From: Trichuris trichiura
Lineage: Eukaryota; Nematoda; Enoplea; Trichinellida; Trichuridae
Direction of reading: 5' to 3'
Length of the DNA stretch: 64,000 nt
NCBI GenBank assembly: GCA_037903355.1
Contig: JBAJFE010000014.1
Coordinates: 2,976,001-3,040,000 of the forward strand
In this document: piece after piece, positions 14,645 through 31,822 of the stretch
How the letters are laid out: every line of letters starts with the position of its first letter
How positions within the stretch are numbered: the first letter of the stretch is position 1
The notes under the pieces: generated by a model
What the model saw: the letters and a program-made list of their open reading frames with translations, nothing else
Told to the model about the DNA's origin: nothing
Databases searched by the model: none
Made by a program: the position numbers and the translations under genes

Positions 14645-14690
14645 CCTTCCGAATCTTTCAGGTCTGCCGCGACCCGTCTTCAGCGGTCCA
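14645..14690 (-). ncRNA. Hammerhead ribozyme motif in PLE family 1
   Basis: Minus strand: core CTGAAGA (683-677 of 14 kb), helix II GGTC paired with GACC, and GAAA at 14659-14656. These are followed by GAT, a U at the predicted cleavage site and CGG. CGG can pair with CCG just before the core to make a 3-bp helix I. It sits downstream of the GIY-YIG coding end, where PLE terminal repeats carry hammerheads. Confidence 0.65.
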
Positions 14691-14968
14691 ATGAAGTTTG
14701 CGGTGGTTACTGAGACGACATTTGTCTTCCGTCACTTATCAACGTTTAAAACGAGAGTTTTAAAGTTCTTCATCTGTGTCTGTCAGCTGCCAGTATTCTT
14801 GTAGAAATTTGTTGATGCGTGGGCCGACCTTGTAGTTTCGTTTTCAATTTTTATCCCTTTGTTCCAAAAATGTGATTTGATTTTTCTCCAGTGTTTCAGT
14901 TCCCATTGATTTTAGCTTGTATGTCAACTATTAAGGGAACAACAATTGTGGAGTGTAATGATATTTGT

Positions 14969-15988
14969 CTATAAATCACTAATGTCTGCCCCTTGGTCTC
15001 GATTGAAAGTCACGTTGTTTCTAATATAGAAATCCTCTTTTAGTTTTCTTAGGTGTAGGTTACTTTCATAGCAAAGGGCTCTTGGATGGAGGGGCTGTTT
15101 GCAATTCACCGCATGTTCTACCACTGCGGAAGCTTGAATTGCCTTTTCCATGGTTTTTGTTGGATCCAATATTGGTCTTCCGCGGCGAGGTATTGGGGCG
15201 TGCATATTGTGTAGGCTACTTTTTGCATTGTTGTAACTGTTTAGTTTCCTTATGTGTTCTTGGAATCGGTGTTCTAAAGTATTCCCTGTTTCGCCGACGT
15301 AAACTGCTGAACAAGAGCATTCGATCGCGTAGATGAGACCCGTTTTTTCGTTTATGGGAATTTTCCTTTTGTCCGTCCGGAGAATTGATCTGAGATTGGG
15401 AGAATTTTTGAAAAAGACTCTGAAACCCAATCTCTTACCTAGCTGAATAAACTTTTCGCCTAGTCCCGCCACATATGGAACAACTAAACGTGGATATAGT
15501 GAGGTATTAGGATCAGGAGCTTTACCTTTGTGTAGCCTGTATTTGAATACTCGGTCAACGAAGGATTTAGGATAATGATTTTTCTAGAAGACTTTTCTAA
15601 TATAGTTAAGTTCCGGCTGTAGATATTCAGGGTCACATATATTGACTGCCCTATCGACCATTCCGGAGAGAATTCCACGCATTACTGATCGTGGATGATG
15701 TGAGTAGAAGTTGAGATATTGTTCAGTCTGCGTCGGTTTTCTATAGACTCTGGTTTTAAGCCCTTCATTTGTGCGAATAATAAGCACATCTAGAAAGGGA
15801 AGACTTTTGTTTTCTTCTTTTTCCATGGTGAAGACTATCTGGTTTGGGCGCATGTTGTTGAGGAATTGTAGAAATTGTCCTTCTTTTCCGGCCTTGATAA
15901 TTACAAAGACATCGTCCACATATCTTTTGAAGAGGAGTGGGGCGATTTGTCTGTCTACGTTTTCGAAAATTCTTCTTTCAAGGTTTCA
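14969..15988 (-). pseudogene. PLE reverse transcriptase C-end plus GIY-YIG endonuclease
   Basis: About 340 codons are readable in a single frame. They start just before the RT catalytic motif YVDD (15911-15922) and continue through the PLE thumb signature with SHHPRSV and CDPEYL. They end with the GIY-YIG nuclease blocks GLIYAIECSCS and AVYVGETG and a C-terminal tail. The only interruption I found is one in-frame TAG at about 15584-15586. The N-terminal half of the polymerase is absent, so this copy cannot be autonomous, but few mutations have accumulated. That suggests a fairly recent insertion. Confidence 0.85.
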
Positions 15989-16111
15989 AAATCCTAATTG
16001 CACTCGCCCTATGTTTCGCAAGCAGGTCGCAATTCGACAACAATCAAACATATGCAAACGGTTTATGCCATTTGCTAAATCAGAATGGACCAGAAATGAT
16101 ATTGTGTACAG

Positions 16112-16353
16112 CAGAGGTGGGGAACGCCCGGCCTGTGAAACATCCCCTCCACCAGCTGAGGCAACTGCACATGGTTGCGAGGTTCAGTGAAATGTGACTG
16201 TGGCAGCTTATTTTTCATAAAGCGATAAACGTATTGTATGTGAATCCTAGTAATAACATAAATTTTGCGTAATAAGCAGAGGCCATCGTGCTGGTTAGGA
16301 AGACTGCCTTGCACTCGGCTCCGTGTCGACAGCTAAAAGGTTCCTCGCCCCTG
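16112..16353. mobile_element. hAT-type MITE, internally deleted copy
   Basis: The ends are CAGAGGTGGGGAACGCC and GGTTCCTCGCCCCTG. The flanks GTGTACAG (16104-16111) and GCGTACAG (16354-16361) match in seven of eight bases. The 242-bp body corresponds to the two ends of the 690-bp copy at 45532-46221 with the middle removed. Confidence 0.85.
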
Positions 16354-16361
16354 GCGTACAG

Positions 16362-17713
<1,352 letters not shown>

Positions 17714-17932
17714 ATAACGACAGCTTCAGTTCGCGCTGTATGGCACAGTGCGCTCGCATATTGCGTAGAATTCGTATATATACAGTATTAAGATTGTCTA
17801 CACGAATATATACATATATAATATATGAACGGAGTGTATTAACACATGACGTCAGTGTAATTATGCGTTAGGTACTCATATTCTGTAAACCTAAGGGGAA
17901 AAATTTATTTTGTCTGTCTTTCATTTCTGGCT

Positions 17933-17938
17933 AATAAA
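17933..17938 (+). terminator. Polyadenylation signal of histone H3 copy 2
   Basis: AATAAA lies 220 bp after the TAA stop. A polyadenylated message fits a replication-independent H3.3-type gene. I saw no histone stem-loop after the stop. Confidence 0.6.
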
Positions 17939-17959
17939 ATTTCTATTGCCTGTGCAACG

Positions 17960-20900
17960 AAATTGTCACACGTGCTATCTGTACCTTCCTGGCAAACGTA
18001 GCATGGAAGTGTTCGCAATGCTCCTATGACATCGAACGTGATCATGAGTCCTGCTATTAAACATGAACTTCAAAATCTCAAGAATCGCGTTCGCTTCTTA
18101 TTTCACTGCGTGGGCGTCACTTAGCTGAACATTAGCTTTGTGCACACCAAAGAATTTCACTTGGCTGCCTTCATTTAGTAACGTTCTGGTTGGATTTTCG
18201 TCATTTAAGGCTCTTCACGGTACGAGCTTTCGTATAAACGAAGAAAAGTTGCGCTAGCAATCCGCGATGTTTTGTGCGACATTTGTGGTTAGGTTATCGC
18301 ATCAGCAACCATGCTTCGAGAAAACTGTCTGCAGTGCGGATGACCAACCAAAGCTTGGGCGCTCCGGAGAAACTACATGTGAAAGTTACAGGCACTGTTT
18401 ATGGAGAAATGCGCAGAAGCAGTTGATTTGCGCAAACTGGTTGCCACTCTCTAGTCTTAGTTTAAGTTTAATGTGACGTCATCATTTACTTTGTCATCAT
18501 TGCCTAGACAAAGTGGAAGAATTTCCCTCTAACAGATCGTTAAAGATGATAAAGAGCGTATACTGCTGGAGTGTCCATGCAGAAAACTGCACCGCTTAGA
18601 CTAAAGAAGGGGACTAGTGTAAAAAAAGATTTCCTAGATTTTCATACTTGTCTGCCGTTGAGGACTCGCTTGTACTATAACAAAAGTTGCTGTTACGTCG
18701 CGGGGTTTTTTTGCGTAACGGACAGATCGATCGAAGTGGCACTTCGACCTATATACGATCAATAAATGACCTTTTTTAAAGGCAATACCAGTTTCGACAG
18801 AGACAATCGTAACAAAAGGCCAGGTCAGGGAAACGCGGGTTGTCCTGATGAACCTGCTCGCTGCAGAAAAGCTACTAAGTTCGTATAATGTCAACCTTTT
18901 GTTCGTATAATGTCTCTGCTAGGCTCGCTGACTACTGTTCTCTGGTGCCATGCATCTTTGTCAAACAAGGATACAACCCGAAGAGACAATCATGGTATCA
19001 GTTATCGGTGAAAAGCAAGTAACCTTGGACTTTCCGACGCAGCGGACATGGCTTACTATTATAAAGGCCACACAAAACAAAACCTCCATTATAGTAGAAC
19101 CAACATGACCCTTGGGGCTGGAGCCTTCTGTGATTTTCGTAAAATTAGGTTCCTCTTGCGCTGACCCGCATTCTGTTCGTAGAATCGCCTTACGGTTTTC
19201 GTCACTCGGTTGTCTTAACTGAAAGGCAAGCAAAAGCATAGACTCCTCCCACAACGTTGGAAAATTTATTCGGCGCGTTACTCATTATCTGATGATATTT
19301 CCGAGACTGACTGTAGCGGCGAAATGCAAATGTCACGGTAAAAATACATCACTCTTTTGAATTTCTGCCTCATATACTGATCGATTGACTCGCCGCTTCT
19401 CCCCGTAATCAGTACATCAAATAATCGAATTCCCAGTCTAGGATCTAAGCTAAATTAGACGAACGGTTAAATTCAGAGCTTGTTGCGCTTGAGGAACTAA
19501 TTTTAAATTTGGTGTAAAGCCAAGAAAAGCAGCGAATCTTGTTTCTTAGCCGACCTAGACGATGTTGTAAACTTCTGACGTCACAGAAAAATGCAGGTTA
19601 TTCCTGCCGGTTTCATCATGCGACCTGCGTACGACGTATCATGACGTGCTGGCACCACCGCCCGTCCGCTATACAAAGCTGCTTTAATTTACTCAGTTTA
19701 ACTTATCCGGCGGAAGCTTATCAGTGTTAGGTTGCCCAAGCAGTAGTGTTTTCATTTTTGATTCAGGCTCGACCTCAGTAGACGTTCCCTGCCGAACTGG
19801 AGAAACTTGCAACCCATTTTGGTCGGTATACTCGTACGCCGCCAAGCCTACACATCGTTACATGACCGAAGCCTGAGCATAGACGGAGAAATAAAGAAGA
19901 CAGTCATTCCATCTTCATAGGCGAATGAACCTTCAGGCCTTGGCGAAAGCCCAATAGAGAAACCTAACCCGTTGGAATCAGGATTTGTCAGTGGTTTCAG
20001 AAAGCTGCCTAGGCCGGCGGCTTGGCTAGGAGATAAGATTGGAAAATTACGACGATCTACGAGCCCATTACGAAGAACCATTGTTCAGTACTGTTCCCTT
20101 CATTGGTAAAATTTCGGCGAGTGGTTTAAAATTAGGTCAGTAACCAGTTGCCTTTTCAGAAAGAGAACAGAATGCCGAAGAATAAAAAACAATTTTTTTT
20201 AAAAATTCGCTGTTGATTTGATTACGGCATGTTCACTGCGGTTGTCCCATCTACTGACGGCTAGTGTACCTGCTTTCCATTATTTACTTTTGCAGGTTGG
20301 TGTACGGTTGCGAAGTCCTAGAATCTAAAAAAATTAATATAATTATTATCGCATGAACTTTTATGCCACTTCATCCATAATTTCGAGTCGAGGAAAACAG
20401 TTCAACCTAAAAAAGTGCAGGTCTTGGGACTGACTGTCATTCTCCAGTTTGCCATGGCTGTTTTGTATCTGATAAAAACGACGCTAAACCTGGTAAACCA
20501 GCGACTATCAAGAGGGCCACCAACCCCAGGACGTTGGGATATTTTAGGAAGACGCTGCAGGGCCAAAGTTTCCGCTGAATCGTAGGTCTGGCCTCAGTTG
20601 GTTCAGCAACTAGTCATTGTCAATGAGCCAACTATCAGAACTTATGGCTAACCAGCCTTGTGGAACAGACGTCGGAAAGCCCGCGACCAAAGGGCGGCAG
20701 TCATATGGCGCTTGCACAAAATGGCTGAGAAGCTACGCTGAACTATTGTTGAGCGTATCGGCATTGTAATAAGGAAGCTCTCTTACGGTCTTGCTCCTCT
20801 TACTACTGATGGCGAGGGAGTACTCCTTCGTCAAGTAAACTTTACAGACTTCCCAAAACTGCGCGCGTCCTTTTGTTCCGAGCAGTTCGAAAAATTCTGA

Positions 20901-22075
20901 AAACTTGACTCAATCGAACTGTAATATTGCATCATCAGCACTAATCAATTCCTGCTATCAAAGTGCCCAACTTTCCGCCAGGTTTCCCGCTTTGACGTTC
21001 AAACACATGGTGACATTTGGTTTTAGTAATACGTTACGTTTTTCTGTTACCCAGAATGACTTGCCTTCGGGATGCAACCTACCGTATCGCCCGCGTCTTG
21101 GTCGCATTTTTATTTCATAGTTTGCTTCCTTCCCGTTAAGACTAAGTGTGATTAACTTATCTTATATAACTCAAATGTCAGAAATACTGTCTATTGGGGC
21201 GCCATTATGATTCACTGTTACCGATAATAGTAAAATCATTTGAAGCAGTGAAATGCAAGTCACAGCATGTTCAGTTAATGCACTTTCTAAGCTTAAGACG
21301 TTCATGCATCGTATATTCATGTAATTTTGATGCTACAAATGATACTTAACAAGTTAAAAACTGAGCTATGACGAAAAGTTTCACATCAGTTCTATTAAAT
21401 ACAGTATAGTCTGCGAACTGCCGCTTTTAAGACGGACTCTTCATGTAAGCTTTACTTACAGAATCCATTCGTTCGCCAGAAGACAGCCCTTCAAATTTTC
21501 GATCATTTGTGACACCTCGTCAGCGAGTCTAAATGACACGCCGTGAATACATTGCATATGAATCTACGAAGCCGTTTCGGGAGGCCGTGTTTAACATTTC
21601 TGAAAACTCTAAATTTATCGACTGTTGAACGATCGCCAACGTTAGTAACTTCAATAACACATAAATTTTACAAAGCTTTTCAGTTTGCTGTAATAATTGA
21701 GCTTTGCCATTAGCTTTCCAAATCTATGAACGTTGATACAGGAGAAAAACCTTAAAGGGCATCTAGCACCTTCCTGTTTATTCGTACAACGGTTTTCGCA
21801 AAAGTGCCTTTCTGCCAGCACTGCTCATTGTGCTTTGTTAAGCTTACATCGCCAACATATATTTTAATGTGGAAAGCGAAAATACATGTACGTCTGTATA
21901 TGCACTGAAAGCTTAAACGTGCCCAACACTGATATGGAAAGTGACCTACGTTACAGGGTAGGAAACCTATACTGCAAATGCTGACTGTATGTATAGCTGA
22001 ACCAAGAAACCAATGTGGACGACACGCTTATATTTAGGCAACTGATATAGAGATCACTATCAGTGCAATGGATCT
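17960..22075. other. Gene-poor 4-kb stretch between H3 copies 2 and 3
   Basis: No recognisable coding region or transposon. Minor feature: the phrase TTCGTATAATGTC is repeated at about 18880 and 18903. Open frames are short and without domains. Confidence 0.4.
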
Positions 22076-25692
<3,617 letters not shown>

Positions 25693-25754
25693 TGTTGCAG
25701 CAGGTGCAATAGATGTGTTTTTTGAGTACACATTTTGTTACACCTGCTGCAACA
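25693..25754. repeat. Long imperfect hairpin, microRNA-precursor-like
   Basis: TGTTGCAGCAGGTG (25693-25706) pairs perfectly with CACCTGCTGCAACA (25741-25754). Pairing continues inward with few mismatches to ATGTGT/ACACAT, leaving a small T-rich loop. Total length is about 62 nt, near that of an animal pre-miRNA. I know no matching miRNA family. A foldback transposon remnant is the alternative. Confidence 0.45.
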
Positions 25755-27965
25755 AAACGTGGGTTCGAAGAATGGTTTAAATTTAAAAGAATGAGAAAGA
25801 AGCAGCTTCAGAACTGCTTTGCTTCATTTGCATCGAGAACTCAAAGCTGAGCTCTGAAGACGAAACAAGGTAATTTTTAGCGGTTTTTCCGTCTCTTTCT
25901 AAACAAGATTCATTTTTTATGCTATCTATTTAACAACCATGACCTGGAATGGTGGGTTCGTCGAAGTTTCCGTTTCGACGAATCTGTCATTTCATCAAAC
26001 GGTCTTTTGCCTGAACGGAGTAAAATCATGACTAAGCCGGAATCAGGAACGGTCAGATACCCGAATGTGCTGAAATCTACATGAACAGAACGATGAGTAT
26101 GATGAAAACTAGAACCTGTCGAAGTGATGACTGTATGAGAAAGGAAATTGTTGTTCAATTTTAACTATGGCAAAAGGTCGGTGATTCCAAATTCAGAGCA
26201 AACCGAAATCCAGAATGAGTCAAAACGCACTATATGCATTTCCATCAAAACTTCTTTTTTAACGACGGAAGGGCATTGTGTCACCGACGCAAAACGATCT
26301 CTGTACTAGAAGTACAACCCTTATTTACTAGCTGTAAATAAAAGACACATACAAAGCAACTGTGCATTGTATGTTTCTGACCCATTCAAGATCTCTTACA
26401 GCACTGGATTTAGAACTATAATTCAGAAGTTCAGACTATACAGGTTTTGCTTAGACGGAATTTCGTTCCATTCATCTTTTCATTTGGCGGTTCGATTTTA
26501 GCCTATTCAGATTTTGCTCCATTCGAGATTCCAGCCTATTTCGTGATTTCAGGCAGTGTAGGCAAATGAACATTTCGTGAAATCAAGTATTCAACCGAAA
26601 GAAAATGAGAACTCCCGACGCTTGCTGTTGACGGTCCATTGCCCGCATTCTTTTCGTTCGCTGATGACGGGGTAAGAATGACGCCAAAGCTTATAATGCG
26701 TAAATTGTGATTTCACATAAAAGATTTAGCAAATCAAACCCTTAAATTTCAACAATTTGAGATGTCTGCGAAGCGAAACATTAATCTCAGCGTTATTTAA
26801 CATTCGATTTTCATCAAGCACTTTGATCAACATTGTCCTAAATGATTTTGGCTAACGTGACTTATACAACAGAACATGGTAAAATCGCATGACACCTGAG
26901 CCTACTTGTACCAATTCAAATGAACATGTTTTTACGAGAAGATTGTATTTTCAACATTCGTAGGGTATGAACTGCTTGTTACATAGTTTATCTACAATTT
27001 GAAAAGCTGTAATTCATATCGTGATAGAATGGCCATGAACTATGCAAACGTAAGTTGATGGAAAAAGAAGTGCGGAGCATTTTGTGTAAGTATTATTACG
27101 CTAATCAGCATGCTGAGATCGACGTGATCAGGGTGAGAATAAGCTTGAACTTTGCTTTTCTCCTAACGGACATAAACGTCACCGTATTGCCTGCTCAATG
27201 CGATAACAAATGGAAAAAAGTCAAAGCTTTAAGAGCCCACATGTCCCGCCTTCAGTGGAAAAAGATTATGCGTGCGCAAGGATAACAGCCTGAGCTTCAA
27301 GTCATGTAATGTTATGTTGTGAAGTTTGTCTGTCCGTTTTTGTAGGAGCAGAGCTTCTTGCGACGATATACGACAGATATAAGTCTTTTATTGAAAAGGT
27401 ATTCTGGTTAACTTGGTGTATACGGTACAGAACAGCAATGGTGGTACGACAGCAATACGACCAATTCGGCGACCCAACACTATTCTCGCGACAGCCGTTT
27501 ATATAGACCATCATTGCTCCCTACTTAGGCGAATAACCCTGAGAGAGACCATGACCCCAGGCAGGACAATAGTCCAGGGAAACAATGACGCATAGGGACC
27601 GCGAGCTCACGCAGGGTGACCTTCTGCAACCCTGGGCACGACCGTATAACAGGAGGGGCCACAGTCACACCGCCCTACGGGTAGTCTCGGTTTATGGCCA
27701 TGCAAGGCCAAACCGCGGGTTGTTCACATCAGCGGGTGGTACAGGCACAGTTTTCTATTATTTGGTTTCCTTGTGTTCGCTATTCTTTTTATTCCTATTG
27801 CTTCTTTTCTTTTTCCTTCATTTTTGTGGTGATTTTTAGTCTCCTATTTGTTGTTAATTTCTTTTTTGTCATTATTCGTCGCTTTTGCTTTTTTCTCTTC
27901 TTTGTCTTTTTATTTTTTTCATCTGATTTTACGAAAGACGGAGTGTCTTTCAGTGTCCTCCCTCA
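25755..27965. other. Gene-free stretch with a GC-rich patch
   Basis: Positions 26190-26560 hold short degenerate repeats resembling those at 9450-9545. Positions 27540-27740 are GC-rich compared with the surroundings, and 27775-27930 is a strong polypyrimidine tract. No coding region recognised. Confidence 0.4.
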
Positions 27966-28130
27966 CACTGCTGACAACGGAACACGAGCAGTTCTGAAAC
28001 GTACGGTATCCGAAGTGTTCTGTATTCTCTCTAACAGTTTGCTCATCCATTCGTTGGTAGGGCACTTTGAAGTTTACTTACAGATACATCAAACAGGCCA
28101 AACCGTTGAATCAGAGGATCAACTATAAAA
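27966..28130 (+). mobile_element. Solo PLE-type terminal module with degenerate hammerhead (family B)
   Basis: Core CTGACAA (27971-27977; the conserved G8 is A), then CGGAAC...GTTC and GAAA (27996-27999). TGCTCATCCATTCGTTGGTA and the tail block shared with 4440-4530 follow. No coding part is attached. Confidence 0.6.
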
Positions 28131-30321
28131 TCTGATTTTAATGCTTATCTCTTCTTGTTCATTTTTTTTCTGGTTCACTTTTGATGTGTTTTTATTTCAA
28201 GCTGCTCAACTTAAGAGCCATTTTTAGGTTTTAAAAAAGCTTTACGATTGAGCGGTATTGATTTTATCTTGGTGTATTGCTCGCATCAAGTTTTTGGTCA
28301 CAATGCATAGCGTTATTTTGTCGAATGCAGAAAACGTTATTGTTTTCTATTATCAGTAATTCGCTTCGTGGGATAAAATTCTGGAAGTATACGACATTCT
28401 AAAGAGTCAGTCGCGTACCGTACTACTGTTGACGAACGGAGACAACGTTTCATCCCCTAAAAAAGTTTTATATCTTGCTTTCTCGGTATAAGCGTGACTA
28501 TTTCACCTTGAAGTTCTGCATTCAGGCAATGTTTTAATCCGGAAACGTTTCGTTTGAGGAGATGAGAAAGAGAAAATCCCGTCTCACCGGTGTATGACGC
28601 AGAATAGTTCCACCTAATTAGATTACCCCAGTCTTTTTACCGATGAAAGCTTTCACAGTGTCATTTCGAAGGATGGAATCTATAGTGGATAAGCTTTTGA
28701 AATAAATGTAAAAACTTGACGCATTACTAAAAAACTGTAGTTTCTAACTGTACCGTCGACATATGGGACAAGAATTGTTCGACTCACTCTGAGTGGTTGG
28801 ACTGACGGTTGTTTGATTTAGCGTGCTTTGTATGTTGGAATTCATTAATGCAAAGTATACCCGTTGTTTATCAACACTCATTTTATATGTAGTAGCTCAA
28901 AGGAGAGTAAAATTAGACCGCATATTGAGGCAGCGCGGTTAACTAAATTACTTGTTACTCTTATTATACTTTAACAGACTAGGAATGACGTGCAAAAGCA
29001 TTTAGAAAATTGAGCTGACATTGAAACACTGTCTCAGTAGTGAAGATAAGCAGATGCCGAAGAAGCTCTTTAAATATTCAAGGCAAGGCTGCTGAATGCC
29101 AGTTTTTTCTGATAGTTAACGGTTACGTAATCGATTATTTTTTGAAGTAACATCGGATAATGGAAGGACTTGCACAAGTGACGACCATTTTTTTGAAATG
29201 TTCCCTGAATATACCAGCAAGTATTACAGACAGGGGAGCACCTATGAATGAGCATGGGTTTGTGAGAAATAAGGAAAGTGGAAATAGTTTGCCGCAAACG
29301 TACGAAAGGAAACTAGTTTAACAATATGGAAGGGTGGTAACCCGGTCGCTGATAAAAGCTTACAGAACAAACCATTCGAACGCTACTGATGTGACGAGTA
29401 AGCGCTGATCATTTGAAAAGAACAAACACTAATTGCACTTTATGCAACATTTTGAAACCCGATCGTTTTAAGAGGAATGGCGACCGTTAGAAAAATCTTG
29501 TTGCGCGTTATGGCACCATTGCAGTTACTCAAACGTGATAACGGCGCTTTAGAATTGAAATGCTGAAATTTCCCGTTGCACTGGTTCACTTTGTATTTCC
29601 TTCAGCGAACAGATGTTGTTACTGTTGATGTAAAAAACGGATAGCGCTATCCCAAATCAGCATTCGGTAGATCGTTTTACATCAGTGCACGTCGTAATCA
29701 ATCCTTTCTTTTGATTTGTCGAATTATTTTATGCAAATATCCCTCGCTTTATGATTTATACGATGGAATTGTGGGAGCGTTCTTTGGCTTTCAAGAACGA
29801 AGGCGAAAAGTGGCAGTAGCTTGAGGCGGTAGTGGAACTGCTTTGTGCAATTGTCACTTGACAACTTCTTAGCATCGTGCATAAAACTTTACAAGTGCAA
29901 GTACGACTTTAATGTTTAAAGGCCACAGAGAACCCTAAGCCACTGATGAATGCGCGTTACCAGATAGTCAAGCAAAATGCCCTCTTTCAATCGTCCACTT
30001 TAGCAGAAGCAGACGGCGAACCGCTGCTTTCCACGTCCAAGGAGACAAGCACATAGGTCAGACGTTAATGGCGCGACTGTCCTGAAAGCTCCGCCACACC
30101 TTTACAACAAGGCTTTTCTTAGTTTATACTCTGTTTTACGGAAGATTTCCCAGGCGCTGCGAAACACTGCAAAGCGCAGGATATGTGCGCGCATCATTCA
30201 ACAAGATATTTGTTGTTTGCAGGTTTTCACGCTATTAATGCTTACAGGAGGACGAATTCGAAACTTTTCATGATCCTCACTATCCCTACAACTTGCACCA
30301 CCTGCTGAAATATTATTATCC
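28131..30321. other. Gene-free stretch
   Basis: No recognisable coding region, RNA gene or repeat family. Confidence 0.4.
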
Positions 30322-30388
30322 TTGGATTTGTACTATGCTAGTGGTTGCTCATGGGAAGAAAGCAATCATAGCATAGTACGAAATCCAT
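30322..30388. repeat. Compact imperfect hairpin, microRNA-precursor-like
   Basis: An arm of about 26 nt (30324-30349, containing TACTATGCTA) pairs with 30361-30386 (containing TAGCATAGTA). There are two small bulges and an 11-nt loop. Size, bulge pattern and loop are those of an animal pre-miRNA. No seed family recognised; there is no transposon sequence around it. Confidence 0.5.
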
Positions 30389-30459
30389 TATCCGTGATGC
30401 GCTTGACTATTTGAGCGCCTGACTTTAGACTGATTCATTTTTAGAAGGCCTATCTATGT

Positions 30460-30515
30460 AGATACAGTTTCTTGGTACGGGACTGTATAGAATCCGTATA
30501 AAAAAAGAAGCAGCC
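30460..30515. mobile_element. Short PLE end fragment
   Basis: TTCTTGGTACGGGAC followed by AGAATCCGTATAAAAAAAG matches the terminal blocks of the PLE ends at 43303 and 44093. Only the tail is present. Confidence 0.45.
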
Positions 30516-31574
30516 TATCTATATATCCCAAAATGCGATTTGTTATATCATATTATCAAGTGCAAGCACGAAATTCATTTAATGGTTCATGTGTACTCCA
30601 CGCAAAAAGAGTGAAGACAATTTTGTACAATACTTTAACAGCTTAGTACCTCTTATTGACTAATAATAGCATCGCTAGGAATGAGCGTGCATTTTGGTCA
30701 ATAGGGATTTATTGCTTTGAAAACACAGTTTCATCCAAAATTAAATAAATAGGGATTTATGATGCTTCATCCAAAATCCGTCGCATTGACAACTGTTTTC
30801 TCCTCATAGTAGCTTTCTTCTATTTTATAAACTTCATAACAGTCACGTTAAATCAATTTCATATTGTTTCAAAGCAAGTCAAAATAATAGCAAAACTTTC
30901 AGGACTAAACAGATGCTGTCATCGTCCATAAGAATTATGGGCCCGTCGTGTTCATCAGCGAATATGTTTCAGTTTCAACTAAGCTTCTGGCGTTGTATGC
31001 TAAAGGGATTGTCAGGTCAAGTCATGCGGAAAACACCTGTGAGGTCAGGTGGTCACAAAATTGTTCTAGCTTTCAGAATTCCTGATGGAGTGTCACACTG
31101 CACTTTCTTTCCCAATACATTAATAGATGAGCGACTGACCAACGCGTTTAGATTTTTAGTGAAGCGTTTAACGCCAACATGTTTGTTACCTTTCTACCAG
31201 GGGCTCCACCCTAAATATTCGCGGAATATAGAATAAATGCACTGGAAAAGTAATGTAATGTGGAAAAGTCGTGTAAATCTTAATTTTGGTCTTGCAGAAG
31301 AGCTTTCAGTAATTTCGAGAGCAAGAACATGCTGCTGTAATAATTTCTTTGGCAGTATATGGCTAAGTTCTTCAAAAGTAAGATCGGTCTGGCTGCTAAA
31401 CGTACACGGAAAAACATCTCCTACATTTTAACTTCTGTGCAACAATACAAGTAAGAATCACAGCGTTAATACTTCATTCCGTATGCTCAAAACAGGTACT
31501 TTACGACAATTTGCAACGAGTGTACATCTGAAAACGCATTGCTTCAAAAGAAAGGCTGAAAGCTTCAACGGCAG
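30516..31574. other. Gene-free stretch before the BEL element
   Basis: A 107-codon plus frame (30913-31236) has no domain that I recognise. The stretch ends in GGCAG, the target site of the BEL insertion. Confidence 0.4.
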
Positions 31575-31809
31575 TGTGCGCGAAAAAAGGCGTTGCGTTG
31601 TTTGGGAGAGCGCTGGTTCGAACGAACGTAAGTGACTGCCCGTTTAATCGTAACACCAAGCACTCCGGAGAGGAAGTAAGGCAATAATAATTAAACGCGG
31701 CAGTGATGGACCATATAAATAAACACGTCTCCCTTGCGGGCATTGGCGAATTGCCAACAGATCAGCGCCGCGCTTCCGGTTTTTGACAGCTGTCACGTAA
31801 ACTGTTACA
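31575..31809 (-). repeat. 3' LTR of the BEL/Pao element
   Basis: 235 bp, TG...CA, identical by eye to 37286-37520. Located 13 bp beyond the gag-pol stop codon on the minus strand. Confidence 0.95.
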
Positions 31810-31822
31810 TGGCCGGCCCTGT

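Larger units (their letters stand above)
14540..15988 (-). mobile_element. Penelope-like element, family 1, 5'-truncated
   Basis: On the minus strand the order is the end of the reverse transcriptase, the GIY-YIG endonuclease, a spacer, a hammerhead module (14645-14690) and a terminal tail with AACGGGAGAGAATCCGTA (about 14589-14606). The plus-strand left edge carries TACGGGAGC, an inverted echo of the tail, as at 43303 and 44161. The 5' part of the element is missing. Confidence 0.85.

Noticed and set aside
30913..31236. 107-codon plus frame before the BEL element
   Set aside because: No recognised domain or splice context.
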